The translations under genes were made by a program, and so were the position numbers. The notes beneath the pieces are model-generated. The model was not told the origin of the DNA. It did not search any database and worked only from the letters and a program-made list of their open reading frames with translations. From Triglochin maritima (lineage: Eukaryota > Streptophyta > Magnoliopsida > Alismatales > Juncaginaceae), in NCBI GenBank assembly GCA_963682175.1, contig OY821791.1, positions 25,967,826-26,031,825 on the forward strand: a DNA stretch of 64,000 nucleotides, read 5' to 3'. Positions 46,277-58,675 of the stretch are shown piece by piece (within the stretch, counting starts at the first letter, position 1; each line of letters opens with the position of its first letter).

Positions 46277-47787
46277 TGTAATAAAAGACTCCTTCAGTGA
46301 GCATCGATTGTTGTGGGCCCCAACCCTTGTGTACTTGGGCCCAATCTCTTCACGTTTTTATCTCCTTCTTCAGCTTCTCACGGGTTTTGAGGGAATTTGG
46401 GTTTGTGTCCACCACCATGACCCTGAACGTCCCTTTGTACTTCATGTTGGTGAGATCTTTCCTTTTTCATGCATGTATCCAGGTAGTATCTTGTTCACAT
46501 TCATTGAGGACAATGCATGAAGTAGGTGTGGGGGGGTGTTTTACGTGTGTACATAGTCGAGTCTTTTTCCTTTGGTTTTCTTTTCTTTTGTGTGTACTGC
46601 TAGGGTCATGCTAGTGTGGCGCATTTAACATTGATATATCTGCTTGCCATGATCCTTGGGTGACTTGTCTTCTTTTGCTTGTCGAGTGCTTTAAAATTTT
46701 CACATTTCTTTCAAAATCTTCATGTGTTTGCGAAAGAAAATGTTTTGTGGGTTTTGCGTGTGTTTAGCATGTGCAAAACCGTTGAGAGGCAAAGTAAAAA
46801 GAAAGCTCCCAAAATTGTCTTGAACTTGATGCATTAGGATTTCTAGTTTACTGGCTTTAGGTCTTATCGAGTCGTTAGGATGCACCCCGGTTTTCCCTCG
46901 GGGGGCGTGTAATCATAGCGTTTCAGCACTCAAACATCTAAAGAAGTCCACCCTGAACCTAGTGAGTCAAATAATTCGTGTCTGTTAGTATAAGGAAGTT
47001 TGTCGTAGTCAATGGCCTTTAATCTCTTTTTGTGAAACTTAAGTGTAGGGGTTTTGGTTCCCATGTAGATAAATAAGTGGTGTTCTCTCTTCTCGTACGG
47101 CTCCTATCACTCGGGAAAGTAGGTCTGAGGGGACTTTGTGCCTGGTGCTTTCGAGTCATTTGACATGGGATGCGCCGTCCGAACGCCTGTTACACGGGTG
47201 GTAGGGATCGCCCTATGTGGAGATTTGGGGGAAGGTGTACGTGATAGTGTAAGTCCTCATAGGCAATGATGCACGAAACCTGACCCCTGGGAGAATCAAA
47301 CACCAACCAATAAAATGCTCCAAAGAAAAAAAAAGAAAAAAAAGAAAAAAAGAAAAAAAAAGTCAAATAAGAACCAAAATGGACTTTACACATTGTATCA
47401 CATTCAGAAGTTAAGGTTGCCCATGTCTTTCACTCAAGTCCTTAACTAACTTTCACGAATAACTCATTAGGCTAAGTGTGTGGACCGATTACATATATAG
47501 AGTCGACCCGTAGTATTACCGCGTCCCATGATCGACAAAATAAGTCTAACGAGTCGTGTAGCTAGATTGATTAATGCATCTTGTTCGGATTTTGTGGGTA
47601 TATCCGCTGAAAACCCTCAGGAGGCAACACTCCTCCTCCTTGGCAACAGGGAGGTTTAACGGCTTATTGCACGTGCTAAGTGCAACCGTGATTCCTACGA
47701 AAGTGAGTTAGGATTTCTTGTTTTTTCGTATGCTTTTCTCTTTCTTTGTTTTGCTCGGGACTAGCAAAAGTTAGGTGTGGGGGTATT
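46277..47787 (+). other. Post-coding noncoding region of element E
   Basis: Collinear with A 20944-22446. Internal G-rich TAGGTGTGGGGGGG at 46523-46536, second A-rich run at 47325-47362, hairpin at 47666-47686 with one mismatch, terminal polypurine-like TAGGTGTGGGGG at 47772-47783. Confidence 0.84.
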
Positions 47788-49200
47788 TGATTGACATCAT
47801 TTCATGCTTATATTTGTATCTTATATCCATTATCTTTCACCTAAACAATGCTATGTCACGAGTTTTATGTTTAGTTTTCAGGAATAAATTGGTTTGAAGA
47901 GATGAAGGATAAAAGGACCCAAAAGCTGGGAAAAAGGACTGAATTGTGAGTTCTGGGGACCAAGATGCAAGGAAGAAGGACCTGATTGCAAGACAGAAGG
48001 ACCTAAGAGCAAAACAGAATACTCCACACCAACATGGGGAGTATTTTACCAATTCGATTCGGGTCGGAGCTCCAACAAGTCAAGTAACCGCATCAAAGAC
48101 CAACAATACCAGAAAGAAAAGCCCACAACAAAAATGAACAGGATCTGAACCATATAGACCGCCAATTGGCGGTCCAAAACCGCTAATTGGCGGTCCATTT
48201 TGGCCCAAATCCGCTCAAATTTCTCCAGCACATGTATTAGAGGATGTTTAGGCTATGTTTGGTATCTGTTTAGTCCCACATCGGGGGATTGTCCCGGTTT
48301 GCCTTTTTCCATGGCTATAAATAGAACTCTTCACCTTTCATTGTAATGACTCCATATTTTAAGTGGCTATTCTTCCTACTAGAAGTGAGGCCTTGAAGCA
48401 CACACTAAAGTAGGAGGATGCTACTTTTAATGTGAGTCATTTTATCAATAAAGTTTTGTGTTTCTTTCATTGTTTGTTTATGCTTCTTTTATTGTTTTTG
48501 CATGTTTTAGTTTAATCGTCTTTTATTTCTAGCATAGTTTTAATATGCTTTCTTTGCTTAGTTTAATAATTAGTGTAATGTTTAGTGAGTAGTTTTCATC
48601 CCCTTTGGGGTGTGGAATAGATGTACATACATGCATTAGAGAATGGGATGAATGCTTTATTTTTGATGTGTTGATAAAACATGAATGTATGCTTTCTTGT
48701 TTAGGATAGAATTTATAACTTGATGAGTTTTGCCAAAATGATTAGACACCTCTCATGCTTGTTTAGGTTTTAAAATAAACAACTTGCATATGTAAATGTT
48801 AATCAACCAAGTTGGTGAATAGATTGATAGGTTTTGCCATAACATTTAGACACTTCCTATGCTTGATAAACACCACCTTCATGTGCTTAAAGAATGTATT
48901 CTACACCCACCTCTTTGCTTGTGTGCACTCACTCCACCCCTTAGGGGTTTTCCATTCCTGAAATTCCAGCATTCTTGTTTTGTTCTTAGCTTAGTTCTTA
49001 TTTCATCGTTTGTTTGCTTCTTTCACATTTCATACTTCTTAGCGTAGTGTAGCGTAGGTTAGCATAATCAATCTTTCTCTTCCCTATTTTTCCACTTGAT
49101 TTCGTACAAGCAAGAGGCTACTCACCTCTCTGAGGACGACCCGTACTTGCCACCGCTTCATCGCGGCCGTGCACTTGCGGTTTAATTAAAACGTTCAACA
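47788..49200 (+). repeat. 3' LTR of element E
   Basis: 1413 bp, the pair of 40543-41951, with the palindrome at 48159-48172. AGTCC follows, after which F's LTR continues. Confidence 0.95.
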
Positions 49201-49205
49201 AGTCC

Positions 49206-50551
49206 ACAGGGAGGTGTGTCAAATTTGGCTCTTCAAAAGTCAAGTGGAAAATATGGGTAGAAGAAGTTTGATTACACTAAACTATGAATGATTTAACGAT
49301 TATACTAAACCCCCAAAGAGTGGAGGTGTGTGTGTGCATGGGTCTTCATTTGAATTTGGCGTAAGTGTAGTTTGTGTGGCACACAACACTACATGGAAAC
49401 CATGAACGTGCATATCTCACATAAAGTTTAGGTTGATTTTAGATGGCCAAGCATGCAATAAGTACCTAGTGTGGTCATTAGAGCATCAATTAATCCTATA
49501 TACAACCTAAATCATTCATGTGAATATGCACCAAACATGGATCCATACATAACAAGGCATTTCCATCAAACCATTACAAGAAACAAGATAAACTCTAAAG
49601 CTAGCATGAGATAAGGACCTAGTGTGGACATTATCCCATCTAATACAAGTTTAAGCATGCTACGAGTATAGATCTACATTAAGCACATGAAATTGTACAA
49701 ATAAAAGAACCCATCACTATCACATAATCTACATCACCTCCACCCCAAATGGGGTGGATCTACTCTCTACTTATTAATCTAACAATTGTTTTAAGGAAAA
49801 AAGACATTCTATTAATTATACTAAGATTAAGAGTACAAAACTAAACTAAACATGCAAACATGAAAAGAGACAACATTAGAACAAACTAAGAAAAATTATT
49901 TTATTGATATCTCACATTACCAGCAGCATTATTCTCCACTTGAGTTTTGCTCCATGGCTTTACTCCAAGTAGAGAGAATGGACACCGAGCAATGCCTTTC
50001 TTACAAAAAGGAAGAAGACTTCTATTTATAGACATGTAAAAGGAAACTTGGGACAATCCCCTGATGTGGAACTAAAGAAATATTCTCAGAATAGACAAAA
50101 GCACATAAACCATATCCATGAAAAATTGGGTCGCATTCTGATTAAACGAGACCACCAATTGGTGGTCCAAGTTGGTTAGATGCGACTCATTTTTATTCCT
50201 CTACTTAATATCTTCAATTATGCACATGGGGTGTGCCCTGGTCAGCCATTTAAGTTTGCTCCCGAGTCTAATTGCCTCCCCATTATGGTGTGGAGTTTCT
50301 CGATTTGCTATTTTGTCCTTCCGGGCTTACGTCCAGGTCCATCCCTCTTGCATGTGGATCTTTGTGCAAGACAGAGAGGTCCATTTTGCTTCATTTAAGT
50401 CCTTCCTTCTTAAGTTTAGTCCTTTTTGTTTTCCCTTCTCTTCCTTATTACCTAATACCTTAAATATAACAACAAACACTCGAGTAGTACAATATTGGGG
50501 TAAAATTAAGGATATATAGCATGAATATGATACATGATTGGCTACTAATCA
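49206..50551 (-). repeat. 5' LTR of element F, right part
   Basis: Continues the LTR cut by E and ends GGCTACTAATCA at 50551. It contains a perfect CCACCAATTGGTGG palindrome at 50152-50165, a two-sided change from the CCGCCAATTGGCGG form. Confidence 0.84.
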
Positions 50552-50556
50552 AATGT

Positions 50557-53500
50557 GTTAGACCCATACTCACCAACCTCCTCATGCCTCACCATCGGGG
50601 TATTCTAAGTTTCTAACAAAACTCCACTACCCCAGCAGGTTGACCCAAAGGACCCCACTCTTGAACAAACCCTTCAGACGTTCATGCAGAGCAAACAAAC
50701 CATGCTTGCGGCCAACAACAATTCGGTCAATGCATTGGAAGTGCAAGTCAGCCAGTTGGCTCATCAGCTCCATGATCGTGAGAATGGTCAGTTGCCGAGT
50801 CAGCCTGTGGTAAAGCCCAAAGGTCAACCTGCTTAGGCTAGGCAGAATGTGCACAACGTTGTAGATGACTCTTCGCAACATGAAAATGTGCTCCATACCA
50901 TATGATCGGGAAGGGTTGTTGACAACAATGTGGATATGCATGCATCCAACCCGGTTTGTGACTCTTCCGAGGAGGGTCATGAGTCTTGCAAGGAACTTAT
51001 TCCTGAGACACCTCCTCGCGATATTTATGTCCCCAAGGCACCATTCCCTCATAGGTTGACTAAACAATGCGATGAGCATTGGGAAAAAATTGTTGAGGTA
51101 CTTAGGCAAGTCAAGGTGAACATTTTGTTCTTGGACGTTGTTCAGGAAATGCCACCATATGCCATGTTTCTTAAGGAGCTTTGCACTATTAAGAGGAGAA
51201 CAAATGTTCTCAAAAAGGCATTTTTCGCCGCCAATGTGAGTTCTAAATTGACACAAAAACCCATGCAAGTCAAATAAAAGGACCCCAGTTGTCCAATTGT
51301 TTCTTATAGGATCAGTAACGTGTCAATCCCTCAAGCTCTATTGGATCTGGGAGCATCTATGAACCTTCTGCCCTACTCTGTCTATGTTAACCTTGGAATA
51401 GGCAATCTTAAGACAACGAGACTACCCTCGAGTTGGCTAACAGATCTGTCAAGATTCCTCGTGGAAGTCTGGAGGATATCCTTATTAAATTGGGTGAGTT
51501 TGTATTCCCAATTGATTTCATCATCATGGATACTGAACCTATGTCCAACCCACAAGAAAAAAATTCAGTGATTCTTAGGAGACCATTTCTTGCAACATCT
51601 AATGCTTTAATCAATTGTCACAATGTCTTGATGAGGTTATCTTGTGGAAACCACATGGTGGATTTCAACATCTTCAATCTTGGTAAGCAACCTGGGCTCT
51701 TCGACGATCCTATCGTAGCCAATTTCATTCGGGACACAGATGAGCTTGAGTCAATAGGCATGTTCTACTCACATACACATATTATTGAGGTGCCCAATGA
51801 CCAGGTTGCGATTGAAGATGATATTGAGGAATCTGTCTGTGAACTTCTGGATAAGGAGGCACATCTCGGTGCCCTCTCCTCTTATGATGTGGCCCTTGAG
51901 CCACTTGAAATTAACTCTGAATCCAACAATGATCCACATCTGGTCAAGCTTAAACCACTCTTCGATAACCTTAAATACATCTTTTATGGGATCATGAGAC
52001 ATTGCCACTCATTATTGCTTCTGATCTTGCAAAATATCAAGAGCCTGCCCTCAAAAAATGCTCTTGGAAAACAAAGAGGCTATCGGCTGATCCTTGATAG
52101 ACATCAAGGGAATAAGTCATGGTATTGTCCAGCATCATATCCACGTGGAAGAGAATTTTAGGCCCCGTCGGGACCTACAACGAAGATTGAATCTTGTGCT
52201 GAAGGAAGCCATCCGAAAGGTGGTTCTTAAGTGGTTGGATCATGGTATAATATATCCTATTTCTGACAGTTTGTGGGTGAGTCATGTCCACGTGGTTCCC
52301 AAGAAGTCAGATGTGTCAGTTGTTGAGAAAGAGCATAATGAGCTTATACCAACACGCCTGCAAACTGGTCGGTGGGTTTTGCGTTGATTATCACAAGCTC
52401 AATGTAGCAACGCGGAAAAATCATTTCTCGTTGTCAATCATTGATCAGATGTTGGAAAGGTTAGCTAGACAGGACTATTGTTTTCTTTATGGATATACCG
52501 ACTACAACCAAATTCTCATCGCCCCCGAGGACCAAGAGAAAACCACATTTACATGTCCCTTTGGCACATTGCTTACCATCGCATATCCTTTGGGTTATGT
52601 AATGCGTCGACAACATTTCAAAGGTGTATGATTAGTATCTTCTCCAATATGTTGGAGCGTTTCCTTGAGATCTTCATGGACGACTTCTCTATATTTGGCC
52701 CTTCCTTCAATGAGTGCCTTTATCACTTGAGCATTGTCCTCAAGCGATGTCATGAGAAGAACCTCACTTTTAATATGGAGAAATGTCACTTCTTGGTAAA
52801 GCGAGAGATCGTACTTGGACATGTGGTCTCAAGTAGGGAATTGAGGTTGATCCCGCCAAAGTGGGTCTTATTGCTAATCTCCTACAGTCACTTAATGTGA
52901 AGGATATCTGTGCCTTTCTGGGGCATGCTGGATTCTATCGGCGGTTCATTTGAGATTTTAGTAAAATTGCTCGACCTCTCACCACTTTGTTGGCTAAGGA
53001 TGCCACTTTTGAATTCCACCGGATTGTCACCACACTTTTTTGACCTTGGCGAAAGAGCTGACTTCGGCTCCCATAATTAAGGCACTGGTGTGGGCTGAAC
53101 CCTTCGAGTTGATGTGTGATGCATCTAACTTTATGGTGGGAGCAGTGCTTTAGCAACGATTGGATAAATTACCTCATGTGATCTACTATGCCAGTAGAAC
53201 ACTCAATGATGCCTTATTGAACTACACTATGAACGAGAAAGAATTCTTAGCGATCATGTTCGCTTTGGAGAAATTCCGTTCGTACTTGATTATCTATTTT
53301 TATCACACAACCATCAAGCACCTCATGGCAAAGAAAGATGCCAATTATTGACTCTTGAGATGGATCTTGTTGTTACAAGAGTTTGATCTCGAGATTCGAG
53401 ACAAAAAGGATGTGAAAATCTTATAGCGGACCACATGTCTCGTCTTGAGATAGCCAACTCACAAGACCAAATTTTTAATAACAAATATCCTGACGAGCAA

Positions 53501-54470
53501 TTATTCACGATTTAAGATAACCCTTTGTTTGCTGACATTGTGAACTACCTCGTGACCGAGCAACTTCCTGTGGGTTGGTCAAAATCTAACCAAACCAAAT
53601 TTAGATCGTATGTCATATTCTTTCACTGGGATGACCCCAATCAATTGAAATATTGCTCTAACCAAATTTTCAAGTGGTGCGTCCAAAATAATGAGTTCCA
53701 AAGTGTTCTCCAATTTTTTCACTCTTGAGACATGTGGAGGACACTATTGAGCAAAGAAAACTGCCTCCAAGGTATTCCAATCTGGATTTTACTGGCCTTC
53801 ACCTTTCAAATATGCTTACAAATTTTGTAAGCATTGTGATAGGTGTCAGCGCCTTGGCAAAATAAGTCAGCGAGATATGATTCCTTTGCAAAATAACCTC
53901 ATCGTCGACATCTTTGATGTGTGGGGCATCGACTTTGTGGGTCCTTTCCCGAATATGTTCGGGAATGTTTAAATTTTGGTGGTCGTTGACTATGTGTCTA
54001 AGTGGGTAGAGGCTATCCCGACAAAGACCAATGACAACAAGGTGGTCACAAAATTCTTAAAGGACATTTTTGTGCAATTTGGTATGCCTCGTATCATAAT
54101 CAGCGACAGGGGTACCCACTTCTGCAATCGCTTTTTCGAAGTGCTTATGAGAAAGTATTCGATCACCCACAAGTTTGCAGCCTCATATCATCCACAAAGT
54201 AGTGGGCAGGTTGAAGTTTCTAACCGTCAATTAAAGCAAATCCTTGAAAATATTGTTAATTCCTCGCGGACGGATTGGTCGACCAAACTGAATGAGCGTT
54301 GTGGGCTTTCTGCACCACGTATAACACCAATTTGGGTATGTACCCAAATCAGGTAGTGTATGGCAAGGCTTTCCACCTACCCATAGAGCTTGAGCATCGT
54401 GCTTTCTAGGCGATCAAGAACCTGAATTTAGATCTTTATCAGGCAGGGGTGTAACATAGACTCGACATGC
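50557..54470 (+). pseudogene. Athila element G: gag C-terminus, protease, RT, RNase H, integrase, decayed
   Basis: It resumes in the gag linker (about 440 bp of gag are lost at the F block) and runs collinear with A's pol: protease [20 protein letters not shown] near 51340; RT with FGLCNASTTFQRC and [14 protein letters not shown] near 52570-52700; RNase [15 protein letters not shown] near 53180; integrase zinc-finger region near 53700-53850; [14 protein letters not shown] near 53980; and [20 protein letters not shown] near 54190. Many stops and frameshifts are scattered along it, for example the TAA in [12 protein letters not shown] near 53510. The last 350 bp or so of integrase are deleted near 54465. 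It is an old, inactive copy related to A. Confidence 0.9.
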
Positions 54471-55610
54471 GAATGGTCGAGATTTCATGTTTGTACATCT
54501 TCTTTAAATAAATAAATAAAGACTCCAAAATTGAGCATTAGTTGTTGTGAGCTCCAACTCTTGTGTATTTGGGCCTCATTGGTTTCATTTATTCATCTCC
54601 CTTTTTAAGTATCTCACAAGTTTTTAGGGGAATTCGGGTTTGTGTCCATCCACATGACCACAAAAATTTCCTTGTGCTTCAAAGTTTTGTGATATCATAA
54701 CTTTTTCATCCAAAAATACATGTGGTATCATGCTTGCATATATTGAGGATAATGCATGAAGTGTGGGGTGTTTTATCGTATGTAAATAGTCGAGTTTTTT
54801 TTTCCTTTTCTTTGTGTCTATCGTTAGGGTCATGATAGTATTCTGCCTTTAATATCAATATATATGTTTGTCATGATCCTTTGGTGACTTGTCTTCTTTT
54901 GCTTGTCTAGTGCTTTAAATTTTCACATTTCTTTCAAAATCTTCGTGTGTTTGTTAAAGATAAATGTTTTGTGGGTTTTACGTGTGTTTAGCATGTGCAA
55001 AATCATTGAGAGGCAAAGTAAAACAGGAAGGTCCCAAAATTGCCTTCAACATGATGCATTAGGATATCTAGTACACTGGCTTTAGGTTTTATCTAGTCGT
55101 AAGGATGCACCCCGGTTTTTTTGTCGGGGGCAGAGTAATCATAGGGTTTCATTACTCAAATAAATAAAGAAGTCCACCCAGAACCTAGTGAGTTGAATAA
55201 TTCGTGTCGGTTAGTATAAGGAAGTTTGCGTAGTCAAGGACCCTTAAACTCTTGTTGTGTAATCTTAAGTGTAGGGGTTTTGGTTCATGTGTAGATAAGA
55301 AATAATAATTAAGTATGGTGTTCTCTCTTCTCGCACGTCTCTTATCACTCAGGAAATTAGGTCTGTGAGGACTTGGTGAGTGATGCTTTGGAGTCATCTG
55401 ACTTGGAATGCACCGATCGGACACTCGTTACACGGGTAGTAGGGATTGTCCTATGTGGAGATTTAGGGGAAGGTGTACATGACAGTGTAAGTCACCACAA
55501 GCAACGATGCACAAAACCTGACCCTAGGATACGTAAACACTTGCAAGTTTAAAAAAATGAAAAAAAAGAAAACAAAGCGTACAAATAATTACCTTAATGG
55601 ACTTTACATG
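54471..55610 (+). other. Post-pol region of element G, truncated
   Basis: Collinear with A's post-pol region: A-rich tract, AATGCATGAAGTGTGGGGTG in place of the internal G-rich tract near 54750, and the second A-rich run near 55552. It stops at TTAATGGACTTTACATG near 55610, where gag of element H begins. No 3' LTR follows. Confidence 0.8.
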
Positions 55611-57516
55611 TTCCAAACGTTACTGAGCATGCAAATTCGATGTATCAACAGAGGCCCAACGACCCGTACAGTCACTCCTACAACCTGAGATGGCGTAACC
55701 ATCCTAACTTCTCTTGGGGCCCTAGTGGGGGTAACGGTCAGAGCTCACACGCTCAACCTCCACCTTATCCACCTCCACGCCCATCGCGACTTACCAACCT
55801 CCACATCAAAGGTCTCAGAACCATAATTACCAACCTCCTCAGACCTCATCGTCGAGTTACTCTAACGAAACTCCACCACCCCAACGGGTTGACTCGAAGG
55901 ACCCCACTCTTGAACAAACCCTTCGAGCGTTCATTCAGAGCACACAATCCATGTTTGCGGCCAGCAACAATTTGGTCAAAGCATTGGAAATGCAAGTTAG
56001 CCAGTTGGCTAATCAACTCCATGAACGTGAGAAGGGCCAATTACCGAGTCAACCCGAGGTGAATCCTCGGGGTACCCATTCTCAAGGAAGGCCACCTATA
56101 CCTCATGCTACCTCTAAACCGACCATCATATTAATGTGATTCATACTTTGAGGTCTGGTAAGGAAGTGGACAACCACATTGGGGTGCCTTCTTTGTCATC
56201 AACATCTCTGAGGGAGCTGGATCCTGAGGTTCCTTCTACATTTCCTTCGGCAAAGGGGCCGAATCCTGAGGTCCCCTTGTCTCCTCTTGTGTCGAAGGAA
56301 TCAGATTCTGAGGTCCCCACTCATGCTTCTTTGGACCAGAATTCTGAGGTTCCTTCGCACCCTTATGCCCCGAAGGTGCCATTCCCTGAGCGCCTTAAAA
56401 AGAAGACCTCTGATCAGCATGACAAGATACTTTAGATGTTTCGGCAAGTTAAGGTGAACATCCCTCTATTGGAGGTGATTCCGCAAATGCCACCTTATAC
56501 CAAGGTTCTCAAGGACTTATGCACCAAGAAGAGAAAAACTCATGTTCCAAAGAAAGTTTTTCTTGCGGCTAACGTGAGTTCTTTGTTGGCACAACCCATG
56601 CAAGTCAAGTACAAAGACCCTGGCTGTCCTACTATCTCTTGTGTGATCGGTGATGTGTCCATACATTGAGCCTTATTGGACCTTGGTGCATCTGTTAATC
56701 TTCTGCCATATTCTGTCTACGTCCACCTCGGTCTTGGAGACCTCAAACAAACAAAGACCACTATTCAATTCTCTGATAGGTCTACGAAGAAACCGAGGGG
56801 TGTGGTGGAAGACGTGTTGATCAAAGTGGGAGAGTTCATTTATCCAGTCGACTTCTTTGTTTTGCATATTGAACCTGTGCCAAACCCACTTGGACAAATT
56901 CCTGTCATTCTGGGGCGACAATTTCTTAGGACTTCCAATGCCTTGATCAATTGTCGCAATGGTCTGATGCACTTGACTTATGGTAGTCAATGTGCTGATT
57001 TTAACATCTTCACCATTGGCAAGAAGCCAGGTACCTTCAATGACCCTGTTGGGGTCAACCTTATCCAGGGCTTGGATGAGATTGAAGTTGAGGGCACATT
57101 CAAGTACTTCAGAGAATTGTTCGATGAAGATCCTGAAGGTGGTGAAGATGTTTCACCTGGGCTGGCACATGAAGGTGTCTTATATTATGATCACGTGGAC
57201 CTTGAGCCACATCCTTTTGATCATGTGGCTTTTGAGCCACAAGATACCATCTTTATGGCCTCTGGGCCACATGCTCTTTATTCTGTATCTGCTGAGGACC
57301 CCATGTGGGTTAAGAATCAACCACCTGATACCCTTCAACCTGATAAGTTCACCTCTCGTTCATGCCTCCTATTTTGCTAACTCTCAAGAGGCATCAACCG
57401 ACCACAATGCATATAAGGGTGTCAGGTGGTCGAGCAATTCTGTTTTGTATGTTGCGAGCCCATGCATGTGCACTTCTGGCTCGAGAGATGGCGGGTTCCC
57501 ATTTGATGTCCCTTGA
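55611..57516 (+). pseudogene. gag C-terminus, protease and tail of element H
   Basis: It begins inside gag just after the zinc-knuckle position ([15 protein letters not shown]), so the N-terminal gag is missing. A protease follows with [39 protein letters not shown] and SQCADFNIFTIGKKPG. The tail has YDHVDLEPHPFDHVAFEP, DPMWVKNQPPDTLQPD and, after a frameshift near 57370, VRWSSNSVLYVASPC ending GGFPFDVP. Stops: TGA near 56139, TAG near 56434, TGA near 56669. No pol block is present between protease and tail. The tail is of the F type. It is shorter than F's by an internal deletion before YVASP. Confidence 0.84.
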
Positions 57517-58675
57517 CATATGAAGATGGAAGCCTATTGTTGTACATAGTTTAAAAAAAGACTCCTTCAGTGAGCATCGATTGTTGTGGGCTCCAACCCT
57601 TGAGTATTTGGGTGCCATTTCTTTCACGTGTTTGTATCCCTTCTTCGGCATCTCACAGGTTTTGAGGGAATTTGGGTTTGTGTCCATCAACATAACCATG
57701 AACTTCTCTTTGTACTTCACGTTGGTGAGCTCTCTTCTTTTTCATGCATAAATCCATGTAGTATCTTGCTCGCATTCATTAAGGACAATGCATGAGGTAG
57801 GTGTAGGGGTGTATTACGTGTGTACATAGTCGAGTCTTTGCTTTTGATTTTGTTTTCTTTTGTGTGCATTGTTAGGGTCATGTTAGTGTGCCGCATTTAA
57901 CATTGATATATCTGCTTGCCATGATCCTTGGATGACTTATCTTCTTTTGCTTGCCTAGTGCTTCAAAATTTTCACATTTCTTTCAAAATCTTCATGTGTT
58001 TGCGAAAGAAAATGTTTTACGGGTTTTGCGTGTGTTTAGCATGTGCAAAACCAATGAGAGGCAAAGTAAAAAGAAAGCTCCCAAAATTGTCTTGAACTTG
58101 ATGTATTAGGATATCTAGTACAGTGGTTTTAGGACTTATCGAGTCGCTAGGATGCACCTCATTTTTCCATTGGGGGTGAGTAATCATAGGGTTTTAGTGC
58201 TCAAACATTTAAAGTAGTCCACCCTGAACCTAGTGAGTCAATAATTCGTGTCTGTTAATTTAAGGAAGTTTGTTGTAGTCAAGGACCTTTTAAATCTTGT
58301 TGTGAGACATTAAGTGTAGGGGTTTTGGTTCATGTGTAGATAAGAAATAAATGAGTAGGTGTTCTCTATTCTCGCATGGCTCATATCACTCAGGAAAGTA
58401 GGTCTGAGGGGACTTTGTTCCTGGTGCTTTCGAGTCATCTGACTTGGGATGCGCCGACCAAACTCTCGTTACACGAGTGGTAGGGATTGTCCTATGTGGA
58501 GATTTGGGGAAATGTGTACGTGATAGTGTAAGTCCTCATGGGCAATGATGCACCAAACCTGACCCTGGGAGAATGAAGCTCCAACTAATAAAAAGAAAAG
58601 AAGAAAAACAAAAAAATGGAAAAGAAACAAAAAGAAAAAAAATGGTAATGCAAATAAGAACCTTAATGGACTTTA
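57517..58675 (+). other. Post-coding region of element H, cut by the SIRE-type LTR
   Basis: Collinear with A's post-pol region, with the internal G-rich tract TAGGTGTAGGGGTG near 57798 and the second A-rich run near 58590-58640. It ends at TTAATGGACTTTA where the Copia LTR starts. Confidence 0.82.

Larger units (their letters stand above)
40543..49200 (+). mobile_element. Athila-type element E, gag-protease-tail only, TSD AGTCC
   Basis: LTRs 40543-41951 and 47788-49200, primer site 41958-41975, leader, gag-protease-tail frames 43168-46157, A-rich tract, post-coding region, polypurine tract. AGTCC flanks both ends (40538-40542 and 49201-49205). At 8658 bp it has both LTRs and all noncoding signals but no RNase H or integrase, and only a non-catalytic RT-like relic. 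The LTRs differ by about 2% by eye. Confidence 0.95.
33536..50551 (-). mobile_element. Athila-type element F, minus strand, gag-protease only, with element E inside
   Basis: 3' LTR 33576-35017, shortened post-coding region, tail, protease and gag (36189-39437), leader to 40476, and 5' LTR 40477-40542 continued at 49206-50551. There is no RT or integrase. No matching target duplication is visible. Instead the left side shows a second primer site (33552-33569) and about 20 bp of leader (33536-33551), so the block is probably a recombined tandem remnant, not a simple insertion. Confidence 0.85.
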
